A stretch of 64,000 bases of DNA, taken from positions 4,340,001-4,404,000 of the forward strand of contig NZ_CP102269.1 of assembly GCF_025148635.1 (NCBI RefSeq). The letters run 5' to 3'. Source of the stretch: Butyricimonas virosa. GTDB taxonomy: Bacteria > Bacteroidota > Bacteroidia > Bacteroidales > Marinifilaceae. Below the pieces are notes generated by a model. It saw nothing but the letters and a program-made list of their open reading frames with translations, made no database searches and was not told where the DNA came from. Shown here piece by piece: positions 8,743 to 17,144 of the stretch (position 1 is its first letter; each line of letters starts with the position of its first letter). A program made the translations under genes and the position numbers.

Positions 8743-8779
8743 AATAAACGGGTTCCCGAAAATCGAGAACCCGTTTATT
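8743..8779. terminator. Bidirectional terminator between convergent genes
   Basis: Stem AATAAACGGGTT (8743-8754) / AACCCGTTTATT (8768-8779) with T-rich flanks on both sides. It serves the gene ending at 8731 and the deformylase gene ending at 8797. Confidence 0.85.
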
Positions 8780-8796
8780 ATTTATATCCTTAAAAC

Positions 8797-9396
8797 TCAC
8801 GGAAGATAATCCGTGTACAGAATTCCATTCAAATGGTCGATCTCGTGTTGAAAAATGCGAGCTGTAAATTCTCTCACCGTATCTTGTCTCCACTCGAAAG
8901 AAAGTTCATCCCGATAGCGCACGACAATCTCTTTAGACCGATATACCGACCCCATCCGACCCGGAATAGACAAACATCCTTCCTGCCCTAAAACAGTATC
9001 TTGAGAGAAATAAACGATTTCCGGATTCACGTAAAATTCAAAAGGCTCTCCCGTTTTATCCAAACGCTGCACGGCAACTAATTGACGTGATATACCGACT
9101 TGAGGAGCCGCAATACCCACTCCCTCGTTCAAGGAATCCCTCACGGTAGCAAGCATACGTGATCTTAAAACACGAAAGGTTTCCGTCTCGACATCTTCTT
9201 TCCCGAATTCTTTTGCCTGCAAACGCAGGAACAATGAATCTACCCGGTTTGTTACAAGAAACAGAGGCATAATACCCTCTTCTTCCAAATGCCCGATGCG
9301 TTCCCGTTCCTCCCGTGTAAAAGAATCCGATTTCTCTCCACACGCAAGGAAACATATCCCTACCCACACTCCAAATAATAACTGAACTATTCTCAT
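8797..9396 (-). CDS. Peptide deformylase-family lipoprotein (exported)
   Basis: 199 residues. All three catalytic motifs of peptide deformylase are intact: GVGIAAPQVG (92-101), EGCLSIP (139-145, metal-binding Cys141) and QHEIDHLNG (183-191). Unusually for this cytosolic enzyme, it begins with a signal sequence and lipobox-like end (MRIVQLLFGVWVGICFLACG, Cys19), and about 60 residues precede the catalytic core. This predicts an exported, lipid-anchored metalloenzyme rather than the housekeeping Def, which should be encoded elsewhere. Its ATG overlaps the stop of the MATE gene (ATGA), so the two are translationally coupled. Confidence 0.8.
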   Translation of the reverse strand: MRIVQLLFGVWVGICFLACGEKSDSFTREERERIGHLEEEGIMPLFLVTNRVDSLFLRLQAKEFGKEDVETETFRVLRSRMLATVRDSLNEGVGIAAPQVGISRQLVAVQRLDKTGEPFEFYVNPEIVYFSQDTVLGQEGCLSIPGRMGSVYRSKEIVVRYRDELSFEWRQDTVREFTARIFQHEIDHLNGILYTDYLP

Positions 9397-10760
9397 TCTA
9401 TTGTTTTATTAGTTTTAAACAAAAGCCCTTTTCTGACAAAATACATGAACGTGCCTATCGTGGTCATGAAAGAAATAAAATCTGCCATGGGCATACTACT
9501 CCACACGCCTGTAATCCCCCAGAAACGAGGTAATATTAACAAAAACGGAATCAAAAATAACAATTGTCGGGAAAGAGACAAAAATATGGAGACTTTAGCT
9601 TTCCCAATGGATTGAAAAAAATTCGTGATAATAATCTGGCACCCTGCGAGAGGGAACATCAAACAAGTCACTCGTAAGCCAAATTTAGATAATTCCATCA
9701 ACTCATGATTATCCGTAAACATCCCCACAATTGCCGAGGGAAACAACTGGCTCAACAAAAAACCAAACGTCATGATAGAAACCCCGGCAATCAAAGCGTA
9801 ACGTAACGTCTTACGTACCCGGTCAAAAAGAAGTGCCCCGTAATTAAACCCGATTACCGGCTGCATCCCCTGTGTCACCCCGATCTCGATCATGATAAAC
9901 AAGGTCAGTACCCGGTTCACAATCCCGTAGGCCCCGATAGCCAAGTCACCACCATAGCGCATAAAACTATTATTCAATATAATGACCACTGAACTAGCAC
10001 ACACGTTCATCAAGAAAGGTGACATCCCGATGGAAAAAATACTCATGATAATCCGACTTTTCAATTTAAATATTCCCGGTTTAAAACGTATCGTTGTGTT
10101 CTTATTCAGATAGTGACTCACAATCCAGATTAAACCGATCGACTGGGAGATCACCGTGGCCAATGCTGCTCCCCGGATTCCCCAATCCAAATGGAAAATG
10201 AATATTGGGGCCAGAATAATATTGGCAAATACGGTCAGTAAAGAACTCAACATGGCCTTTTTCGGGTATCCCGTGGCTCGCATCACGTTGTTCAGACCGA
10301 TAAAAGTAAAAGCAATCGGATTTCCCATCAAAATAACCTGCATAAAATCCCGGGCGTAAGGTAACGTCGCCGGACTAGCCCCAAAGAAATGTAAGATCGG
10401 ATCTAAGAATATCAAAGTCAATCCCCCGAAACAAAATCCGTTAATCACGCATAACAATAACACATTCCCCAAGACAGAATTCGTTTTCTCCGTGTCTTTC
10501 TGCCCGAGATAAATCGAACTGATTGTCGCACCCCCGATACCCACCAAAGTCGAAAAAGCAATAATCAAGTTCATCAAGGGAAAAGTGATCGCTAAACCCG
10601 ATATGGCTAACGGTCCCACGCCATGCCCGATAAAAACACTATCAATAATATTATACAACGACGTTACTGTCATCCCGATGATTGCAGGAATTGAATACTG
10701 TAACAATAACTTCCCGACTGGCTTTGTCTCCAAAACCTGCGATGCATTAATACTCGACAT
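9393..10760 (-). CDS. MATE-family efflux transporter
   Basis: 455 residues with about 12 membrane helices in two similar halves, as in Na+- or H+-coupled multidrug/organic-cation exporters of the MATE family. The N-terminus KPVGKLLLQYSIPAIIGMTV and the motif NIIDSVFIGHGVGPLAISGL are typical. The start at 10760 is supported by a clear GGAGG about 11 bases upstream, unusual in this window. A -7-like box (TATCTTTG on the minus strand, 10857-10864) lies upstream without a good -33 box. It is the first gene of a two-gene operon with the exported deformylase. Confidence 0.92.
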   Translation of the reverse strand: MSSINASQVLETKPVGKLLLQYSIPAIIGMTVTSLYNIIDSVFIGHGVGPLAISGLAITFPLMNLIIAFSTLVGIGGATISSIYLGQKDTEKTNSVLGNVLLLCVINGFCFGGLTLIFLDPILHFFGASPATLPYARDFMQVILMGNPIAFTFIGLNNVMRATGYPKKAMLSSLLTVFANIILAPIFIFHLDWGIRGAALATVISQSIGLIWIVSHYLNKNTTIRFKPGIFKLKSRIIMSIFSIGMSPFLMNVCASSVVIILNNSFMRYGGDLAIGAYGIVNRVLTLFIMIEIGVTQGMQPVIGFNYGALLFDRVRKTLRYALIAGVSIMTFGFLLSQLFPSAIVGMFTDNHELMELSKFGLRVTCLMFPLAGCQIIITNFFQSIGKAKVSIFLSLSRQLLFLIPFLLILPRFWGITGVWSSMPMADFISFMTTIGTFMYFVRKGLLFKTNKTIE

Positions 10761-10881
10761 AACTCTTTATCCTCCTTCTATTAAAATAAAACACCTCTTG
10801 ATGGAATGGTCGTAATTGACCCATTATTTTCAGAAATATAACCCGAATAGAGGATACAAAGATAACAAAACTCGTCGTTTA

Positions 10882-10963
10882 TTTTAGACTTTAGATTCTA
10901 AATTTTAAATCCCAGCCACACGGGAACCACGCTTTTTAATTTCATTCTAAATTTTAAACTTTT
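10882..10963. repeat. AT-rich intergenic repeat element
   Basis: AT-rich arms made of TTTAGATT/TTCTAAATTTTAAA words flank a GC-richer core that includes ccagccacac. The same core string recurs in the element at 20381-20481, which supports common descent. The right arm reaches the stop codon of the gene at 10962. Confidence 0.55.
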
Positions 10964-11312
10964 ATCGTTTGGCTCGTCTTCTAAACAAATTACCGATCCG
11001 TCCCACTCCCCAACGCAAAAGGATTGGCAAAGCAGCCTCCCATAATAAAGGTGGAATATTTTTAAACATCATTCCCAACATCGGATTTTGTTCTTCCGTT
11101 TCTTTCTTCTCGTCATTCTCGACAGGTTCTCGTCGTTTAGAAAAAAACAAAGAAGAAATCCCGGCAAACAAAATCCGCCCGGAATGATCATGTATGAACT
11201 TAAAATCCTCGTTTATTTTCTGTTCCTGCACCCGGCAACTCTCACGCACCCGGCGCTGTTCCGCCATCAACATGTCCAGCGGGGTCGGTTGTCTCTTCAT
11301 TATCTTTTTCAT
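10962..11312 (-). CDS. Small basic protein of a YqjD/E/K-like operon, unknown
   Basis: 116 residues from 11312, with alternative starts at 11273 and 11267. Every possible start lies inside the preceding gene, giving an overlap of 26 to 71 bp. It is polar and basic with one hydrophobic stretch (NIPPLLWEAALPILLRWG) and ends with FRRRAKR. By position it corresponds to the third, poorly conserved gene in YqjD-YqjE-YqjK-type operons. No catalytic motif seen. Confidence 0.65.
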   Translation of the reverse strand: MKKIMKRQPTPLDMLMAEQRRVRESCRVQEQKINEDFKFIHDHSGRILFAGISSLFFSKRREPVENDEKKETEEQNPMLGMMFKNIPPLLWEAALPILLRWGVGRIGNLFRRRAKR

Positions 11313-11655
11313 CCTTACTCATCATTGCTGTTATAATCTCGTTCATCACCTTAGACGTGATCTTTCTCTTGAAAAACATCGTTATCCCGAACAACAACAG
11401 GTACATCCCAACCACCAACACGAATCCCAAAGCCATGCTACCTAATAATTCTCCCAAGAAAAAACCTAACGCCAGGAATAAAAATAAAATGGCAAAAAAA
11501 GCCAATAAAACCAAAACAATACCATACGAAAAGACTGCCATTGTCTTGGCAACCCTTTCGTATGTATTCAATTTTAATAGCTCTAGCCTCAATTCCACGT
11601 AAGTTGAAATATCCTCTTTCAACTCAGCAAACGTCTTCTCGGCAATATTCTCCAT
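11242..11655 (-). CDS. DUF1469 / phage holin superfamily III (YqjE-like) membrane protein
   Basis: 137 residues. A soluble N-terminal helix (MENIAEKTFAELKEDISTYV) is followed by two long hydrophobic helices and a charged tail, the layout of the YqjE/DUF1469 family. In enterobacteria yqjD-yqjE-yqjK are stress-induced inner-membrane proteins of uncertain role. Here it sits 6 bp after a YtxH-like gene, so the arrangement is analogous. Confidence 0.8.
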   Translation of the reverse strand: MENIAEKTFAELKEDISTYVELRLELLKLNTYERVAKTMAVFSYGIVLVLLAFFAILFLFLALGFFLGELLGSMALGFVLVVGMYLLLFGITMFFKRKITSKVMNEIITAMMSKDEKDNEETTDPAGHVDGGTAPGA

Positions 11656-11661
11656 AAGCTA

Positions 11662-11925
11662 TTACTTCGTTTCCGTAGCAGTCTTCCCCGCAACCTTTTC
11701 AGCTACATGATTGACATCCTCGGTCACGTGTTCTTTCACGTTCTCGGCCTTGTTTTTTGCTTTTGAATAAACGTCCTTCACCTCTTCCTTCACTTTAGAC
11801 ACGGCATGATCAAATTCTTCTGCTAATTTTTTACGATTATCAGCTACCATTAAATAACCTACAGCAACTCCTACAACAGCGCCAATACCTAGCCCTATCA
11901 GTAGATTTGAAGTTTCATGTTTCAT
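11662..11925 (-). CDS. YtxH-domain small membrane protein
   Basis: 87 residues. One glycine-rich membrane helix (LLIGLGIGAVVGVAVGYLM) is followed by a long Lys/Glu amphipathic coiled-coil tail (KVKEEVKDVYSKAKNKAENV). This is the YtxH/DUF883-like layout found in stress and desiccation proteins. First gene of a three-gene operon; no clear promoter seen upstream. Confidence 0.82.
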   Translation of the reverse strand: MKHETSNLLIGLGIGAVVGVAVGYLMVADNRKKLAEEFDHAVSKVKEEVKDVYSKAKNKAENVKEHVTEDVNHVAEKVAGKTATETK

Positions 11926-12010
11926 ATTCTTTAATTTTTATGTTCGTACCTAATTTAACGAACTGAAACATGAAAAGGTTCTCTTTTTAGTGATTTTTTT
12001 ACGAATATTT

Positions 12011-12805
12011 TTAACGAGTGATAAAATGTATTTTCGAAGGGTCATAACGCTCGGGAACAGTCGATTGCTCGTCTGCCGATCGCCCGATTGCCACAACGGC
12101 AAACGGTACGAATTCCGATGACAAGTGAAACAATGTTTTCACTTGATGAACCCGGTGCATCTGAGGATAAATTCCAACCCAGGTGGTTCCCAGTTTCTCC
12201 CCGTAGGCCTGCAACATCAAGTTCTGGACACTCGCACCCAGCTCTTGGGGCCAGTTCCCCCCGTCAAGCCCAGCCTGACGAGTATTACAACAGACCAGTA
12301 TCGCAACTGGGGCCGTTCTTAGAGCAAGTCCTTCTGGTAAAGTCCCGGCCAATACATCAAGATGCTCCCGCTCCTCGATCACGAAAAATTCCCAAGGACG
12401 GCGATCCTTAACCGAAGGTGCGTACATGGCTGCTCTCAACAAACGCTCGATTGTCTCCACACACACCTTATCCGGGGCATAATTTCTCACGCTACGACGT
12501 CCCACGATAGCCTCGTTCACGGCTGCCATATCCGTGAACTTCTGGCTACACATTTCCGTTGCCAGTTCCCGAACCCGCGGGATAATTCTCACGAAATGAT
12601 CACTTCCTTTATGAACAGCCAGCAAGGTTTCATTTTCCCACGTTTCTATGATCATCAACACGTTATCCAAACGATTATTTTCAAGTATTTCGTACCCGAT
12701 ACACCCCTTTTCCTGCCTTGACAATTCAGACATCTCACGCAAAAGTTCCATAACTTGAGCGCGAACCTCGCTCTTCACCTCAATTGTAACATTTATCCTG
12801 ATCAT
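12011..12805 (-). CDS. ABM domain-nitroreductase fusion protein
   Basis: 264 residues from the ATG at 12805; the frame extends upstream to 12961, but that part is hydrophobic and crosses the control region. Residues 1-95 resemble the antibiotic-biosynthesis-monooxygenase/YgiN fold (MIRINVTIEVKSEVRAQVME, QEKGCIGYEILENN). Residues about 97-264 are an FMN nitroreductase (VNEAIVGRRSVRNYAPDKV, APSVKDRRPWEFFVIE, GASVQNLMLQAYGEKLGTTW). A likely role is flavin-dependent reduction of quinones or nitro compounds. The gene is divergent from sod. A perfect -7 box (TAATTTTG on the minus strand, 12866-12873) lies about 60 bases upstream, without a clear -33 box. Confidence 0.82.
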   Translation of the reverse strand: MIRINVTIEVKSEVRAQVMELLREMSELSRQEKGCIGYEILENNRLDNVLMIIETWENETLLAVHKGSDHFVRIIPRVRELATEMCSQKFTDMAAVNEAIVGRRSVRNYAPDKVCVETIERLLRAAMYAPSVKDRRPWEFFVIEEREHLDVLAGTLPEGLALRTAPVAILVCCNTRQAGLDGGNWPQELGASVQNLMLQAYGEKLGTTWVGIYPQMHRVHQVKTLFHLSSEFVPFAVVAIGRSADEQSTVPERYDPSKIHFITR

Positions 12806-12951
12806 ACACTCAAATTTTGAAATTGCACATTTGTTCTCCCCACCGCTCTCTTTCATAAAAACGGTCAAAATTATAAAAGTTAGAGGACTTTTTAATAACC
12901 AAAATGTACTTTTATTCGTAAATAACATAAACTTTAAAAGAAAAATAGAAG

Positions 12952-13623
12952 ATGAAAACAAAACAAGCTTTCAAAAAGATATGGATAGTTGCCCTTCTGG
13001 TCACAACAATTGGGACATTGTGGGCTCAACAACAAACATCGAAAGAGAAATTCTCCCTCCCACCTTTACCTTACGAAATGAATGCCCTCACTCCCGTTAT
13101 CAGTGAAGCCACCATAAAACTACATCATGGTAAACATCTGAAAACTTACATTGATAACCTGAACAAATTGATCGTGGGGACACCATTCGAAAATTGTGAC
13201 CTCGAAACCATTGTCAAGAACTCCACCGGGGCAATATTCAATAACGCCGCACAAGCGTTAAACCATATTATCTATTTCAACTCTTTCTCCCCGAAAGCGG
13301 AACACACCCCATCAGGAGCACTGCTTTCAGCCATTGAGAAAGAATGGGGTTCATTCGATAATTTCAAAAAAGAATTCACAACAGCTGCCACCTCGTTATT
13401 CGGGTCTGGATGGGTATGGCTCGCAAAAGATAAAAAAGGGAAATTATACATTTTGTCCGAAAATAACGCCGGGAACCCTATCACGAAAGGTTACACCCCA
13501 ATACTGGGAATCGATGTTTGGGAACACGCCTACTACCTTGATTACCAGAATCGCCGTCCGGAACACATCGAAAAAATATGGACAATTATTGACTGGAGAA
13601 CCATCGGGGCCCGTTACAAATAG
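12952..13623 (+). CDS. sodB: Exported Fe-type superoxide dismutase
   Basis: 223 residues: a signal peptide of about 25 residues (KKIWIVALLVTTIGTLWAQ) and then a full Fe/Mn-SOD. Metal ligands are His58, His105, Asp188 and His192. The Gln at 101 in FNNAAQALNH is the iron-type marker. The Trp of the usual NHxxYW is Phe here (NHIIYF). Most SODs of this family are cytosolic, so the signal peptide predicts a periplasmic or surface enzyme. It is divergent from the ABM-nitroreductase gene, which suggests a shared redox theme. Confidence 0.9.
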   Translation: MKTKQAFKKIWIVALLVTTIGTLWAQQQTSKEKFSLPPLPYEMNALTPVISEATIKLHHGKHLKTYIDNLNKLIVGTPFENCDLETIVKNSTGAIFNNAAQALNHIIYFNSFSPKAEHTPSGALLSAIEKEWGSFDNFKKEFTTAATSLFGSGWVWLAKDKKGKLYILSENNAGNPITKGYTPILGIDVWEHAYYLDYQNRRPEHIEKIWTIIDWRTIGARYK

Positions 13624-13674
13624 CCCGGAATATTTATAATAAAACCAATCATGACATTTTCACGAACAAACATC

Positions 13675-13682
13675 TATATTTG
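13675..13682 (+). promoter_or_regulatory. -7 box of the HD-domain gene
   Basis: TATATTTG is a perfect TAnnTTTG match 25 bases before the start codon. The -33 position has no good TTTG (TGAC at a 19-bp spacing). Confidence 0.5.
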
Positions 13683-13706
13683 TAAGTTTAAAAAAAAGAA
13701 TAAATA

Positions 13707-14246
13707 ATGATAAACCCATTAGATATTATTCGTAAATATTACACGTTGGATTCCCTCGCCGGGCAATCCCTCCTCATACATAGCCAACTTGTTCGAGATA
13801 AAGCACAATCACTGGCTATCCGACATCCCGAAATGGATCTGGACATCCCCTTCATTCAAGAGGCTGCCATGCTCCACGACATCGGGATTTTTCTCACGAA
13901 GGCCCCGGACATCGGTTGTTTCGGAGAACATCCCTACATCTGCCACGGTTATCTGGGAGCCGATCTACTCCGCGAAGAGGGCCTTCCCCGTCATGCCCTA
14001 GTATGTGAACGACACACGGGGGCCGGCATATCACTTGAAATGATCAAGAAAAATCATTTACCTTTACCCCAACGGGATATGCTCCCCGTTACTCTTGAAG
14101 AAAAACTAATCGCTTTTGCCGATAAGTTTTATTCGAAAACCAATTTAACCCGGGAAAAGAAACTAGGCAAAATCCGGGCAGAAATGGCTTTTTATGGGGA
14201 AGAAACAGTCGCCCGTTTCGAAGAATGGTGTGAACTTTTTCTTTAA
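13707..14246 (+). CDS. HD-domain (HDIG) metal-dependent phosphohydrolase
   Basis: 179 residues. Metal-binding residues of the HD superfamily are visible: an early His25 (LLIHSQLVRDKA), His57-Asp58 in AAMLHDIGIF, then EHPYICHGYLGADLL and CERHTGAG. The HDIG subgroup includes nucleotide phosphohydrolases and related enzymes; the substrate cannot be assigned. It stands alone, 70 bp before the alanine symporter gene. Confidence 0.85.
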   Translation: MINPLDIIRKYYTLDSLAGQSLLIHSQLVRDKAQSLAIRHPEMDLDIPFIQEAAMLHDIGIFLTKAPDIGCFGEHPYICHGYLGADLLREEGLPRHALVCERHTGAGISLEMIKKNHLPLPQRDMLPVTLEEKLIAFADKFYSKTNLTREKKLGKIRAEMAFYGEETVARFEEWCELFL

Positions 14247-14320
14247 ATATAATCTAATTTTTACAACTTTCACCCGTTTCATCACGTATTTTACTCGTAA
14301 TTTAAATACGTGATGCGGTT

Positions 14321-15721
14321 ATGGAAAATTTAAACAACTGGATTATAGCAACCAATGATTTTATTTGGACCTATATATTAATAGCCCTGCTAATCTGTAT
14401 CGGGGTCTACTTTACCTTCAAGAGTAAATTCGTACAATTCCGGAATATCCGGGAAATGTTCCGGCTGCTTGGTGACGGAATAGCAAGCGGGAACCACAAG
14501 AATTCGGTTTCTTCTTTTCAAGCATTTTGCATTGCAACCGCTTCGCGGGTAGGCACAGGTAACCTGGCGGGTGTGGCAACAGCCCTAGCCCTGGGAGGAC
14601 CGGGAGCCATATTCTGGATGTGGCTTATTGCACTTATCGGTTCTGCCTCTGCCTTCATCGAATCCACGTTAGCCCAAATATATAAAGTTAAAGGAGAACG
14701 CTCGTTCATCGGGGGCCCCGCCTTTTACATGGAAAAAGGTTTAAAGAAACGATGGTTAGGCATTCTTTTCGCTGTCATCATTACTATTACCTTCGGACTT
14801 GTATTCAACTCGGTACAAGCAAATACCGTTACCTTGGCATTTCATGAAGTCTTTGGGACAAACCGTGTCTGGCTGGGAATCATTCTAACCCTGTTTACCC
14901 TACTGGTCATATTCGGTGGAATACACCGGATTGCCGTTATATCCGGAATCATCGTCCCCCTTATGGCTATTGCATACATTCTGCTTGCCGCTTTCATCCT
15001 ATTCACGCACCTTGGAACATTACCCCATGTCATTGGTTCTATTTTCACGAACGCATTCGGATTTGAACAATTCGCGGGCGGGGGTTTAGGAGCCGTCATC
15101 ATGCAAGGTGTCCGGCGAGGACTTTTCTCAAATGAAGCGGGAATGGGTTCCGCCCCGAACGCTGCCGCAACGGCAACAGTCTCCCACCCGGTGAAACAAG
15201 GATTAATCCAAGCCCTCAGTGTTTTCACCGACACGTTAATCATTTGTAGTTGTACGGCATTCATTATTCTACTTTCGGACGTTCCGCTAGATGGTTCGGT
15301 GAAAGGAATCCAACTGACACAAATGGCCCTGTCCCACCAGATCGGAAGCGTGGGAGGACAATTTATCGCTATTTGTATACTCCTTTTTGCCTTCAGTTCC
15401 ATCGTGGGTAACTATTCATACTGTGAAACAAACTTATTTTTCATATCCAAGAATAAAACCTATTTACAACTTTACCGGATTATCGTGGGGGGAATGGTCA
15501 TGTTCGGATCAATCGCCGCCCTGGATCTCGTCTGGAATATTGCCGATCTATTCATGGCAATCATGGCTATAACCAATCTGATCGCGATCGTATTACTGGG
15601 TAAAATCGCCTTGAAAGCATTACAGGACTACAACCGTCAACGTCGTATCAGCAAGAAAAATATCATATTCAAGTCCTCGTTCATCCCGGAGTTAAAAGAT
15701 TCCACGAGTGAATGGGAATAA
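14321..15721 (+). CDS. AGCS-family sodium:alanine symporter
   Basis: 466 residues with about 11 membrane helices. Family signatures are GTGNLAGVATALALGGPGAI from residue 78 and the block RGLFSNEAGMGSAPNAAATA in the second half. Members take up alanine or glycine with Na+, which fits a cell that builds a Na+ gradient with the NQR encoded at 0-2.7 kb. Confidence 0.94.
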   Translation: MENLNNWIIATNDFIWTYILIALLICIGVYFTFKSKFVQFRNIREMFRLLGDGIASGNHKNSVSSFQAFCIATASRVGTGNLAGVATALALGGPGAIFWMWLIALIGSASAFIESTLAQIYKVKGERSFIGGPAFYMEKGLKKRWLGILFAVIITITFGLVFNSVQANTVTLAFHEVFGTNRVWLGIILTLFTLLVIFGGIHRIAVISGIIVPLMAIAYILLAAFILFTHLGTLPHVIGSIFTNAFGFEQFAGGGLGAVIMQGVRRGLFSNEAGMGSAPNAAATATVSHPVKQGLIQALSVFTDTLIICSCTAFIILLSDVPLDGSVKGIQLTQMALSHQIGSVGGQFIAICILLFAFSSIVGNYSYCETNLFFISKNKTYLQLYRIIVGGMVMFGSIAALDLVWNIADLFMAIMAITNLIAIVLLGKIALKALQDYNRQRRISKKNIIFKSSFIPELKDSTSEWE

Positions 15722-15735
15722 AATGATTTTTTTTT

Positions 15736-15859
15736 TAACTTTGCAACAAACAGAAGGGATTGACACGATGATAGATTTATGTGTAATTTTCTCCTGCCGC
15801 TGTACTTTAAAACAGGAAAAAGGCAGCATTAAAAATAAAGAATAGTAGAGATATAAAAG
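15736..15859 (+). promoter_or_regulatory. Promoter -7 box and structured leader of the RNA helicase gene
   Basis: TAACTTTG (15736-15743) gives a leader of about 110 bases. The leader contains a nested hairpin: outer CTGCC (15794-15798) / GGCAG (15822-15826) and inner CTGT (15800-15803) / ACAG (15812-15815). Long structured leaders are common before cold-shock RNA helicases, so temperature or auto-control is possible. Confidence 0.45.
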
Positions 15860-17116
15860 ATGAGATTTGACGAGCTGGAACTAGAGGATTCATTGTTGCA
15901 AGGATTAGATGCCATGAATTTTCAGGAAACAACCCCTATACAAGAATTAACAATCCCTGTTATCTTAGAGGGAAAAGATTTAATCGCCTGTGCACAAACA
16001 GGCACTGGAAAAACGGCTGCTTACACCCTTCCGATTTTAAATAGACTAATCAAAGAAGAGAACCGAACAGATACGGTAAAAGCTGTGATTATGGCTCCCA
16101 CCCGGGAATTAGCCCAACAAATAGACGTACAATTCGAGGGATTTTCTTATTTCCTCCCCGTTTCAACGGTTGTCGTCTACGGAGGGGGGGATGGAAGTTT
16201 ATGGGATCAACAGAAGAAAGCGTTACGCTTAGGTGCGGATGTTGCCATCGCAACACCGGGACGACTGATCGCACATCTACAACACAGTGATATAGACCTT
16301 TCACAAGTAAAATACTTTATCCTAGACGAGGCCGACCGGATGCTGGACATGGGATTTTTTGATGACATCATGCAAATCGTGAACAAACTGCCCAAAGACC
16401 GACAAACCATACTCTTCTCGGCTACGATGCCCCCGAAGATACGACAGCTAGCCCAAAATGTACTTCGAGACCCGGTAGAAATCAACGTGGCAGTATCCAA
16501 ACCCAACGAAGCCATCATGCAAGCCGCTTACATCTGCCACGAAAGCCAGAAAATGGGTATCATCGAAGAACTTTTCAGCAAACCGGTCTTACACAAAACG
16601 CTAATCTTCGCCTCTTCCAAACAAAAAGTAAAAGACCTCGCCTTCACCTTAAAACGTAAAAAATTCAACGTGGCAGCCATGCATTCCGACTTGGAGCAGT
16701 CAGAGCGGGAATCTGTTATGATGGATTTTAAAAATAATAAAATAGATATACTCGTTGCCACCGACATCGTGTCCCGTGGTATAGATATTGATGAGATAGG
16801 ATTGGTAATCAACTTTGATGTACCCCATGATCCGGAAGATTATATTCACCGTATCGGACGAACAGCGAGAGCCAGCGCGGAAGGTGTTGCCTTGACCTTT
16901 GTCTCCGGGGCAGAGCAAGGAAAATTTTACCGCATAGAGCAGTTTATCGAAGAAACGATTTATAAAATACCACTTCCTACTCACTTGGGAGCAGCACCAG
17001 AATACAATCCGAAAGCATTCGAACATGGCTCGTCAAAAGGCAGGGGACGGAAACCTAGCGGCCGTTCTTTCGTAAAAAAGAAAAACCACGCCAAGCGAGA
17101 AGGAGGCTCAAACTAG
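15860..17116 (+). CDS. DEAD-box ATP-dependent RNA helicase (RhlE-like)
   Basis: 418 residues. Complete helicase motif set: Q motif (TTPIQEL), Walker A AQTGTGKT (45-52), PTRELAQQ, DEAD (156-159), SAT (187-189), RGIDID and HRIGRTAR. The C-terminal tail is basic (KGRGRKPSGRSFVKKKNHAK), as in RhlE-type helicases that work in RNA decay, ribosome assembly or cold adaptation. The K+/H+ antiporter gene follows after 28 bp and is probably cotranscribed. Confidence 0.93.
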   Translation: MRFDELELEDSLLQGLDAMNFQETTPIQELTIPVILEGKDLIACAQTGTGKTAAYTLPILNRLIKEENRTDTVKAVIMAPTRELAQQIDVQFEGFSYFLPVSTVVVYGGGDGSLWDQQKKALRLGADVAIATPGRLIAHLQHSDIDLSQVKYFILDEADRMLDMGFFDDIMQIVNKLPKDRQTILFSATMPPKIRQLAQNVLRDPVEINVAVSKPNEAIMQAAYICHESQKMGIIEELFSKPVLHKTLIFASSKQKVKDLAFTLKRKKFNVAAMHSDLEQSERESVMMDFKNNKIDILVATDIVSRGIDIDEIGLVINFDVPHDPEDYIHRIGRTARASAEGVALTFVSGAEQGKFYRIEQFIEETIYKIPLPTHLGAAPEYNPKAFEHGSSKGRGRKPSGRSFVKKKNHAKREGGSN

Positions 17117-17144
17117 ATAAATAACCTTTTAAAACTAAACACTT

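Noticed and set aside
12806..12961. N-terminal extension of the ABM-nitroreductase frame
   Set aside because: Would overlap the divergent sod start and control region; the domain begins exactly at the Met at 12805.
14842..15402. 186-codon minus-strand frame inside the alanine symporter gene
   Set aside because: Mirror of the symporter codons; composition typical of an antisense shadow.
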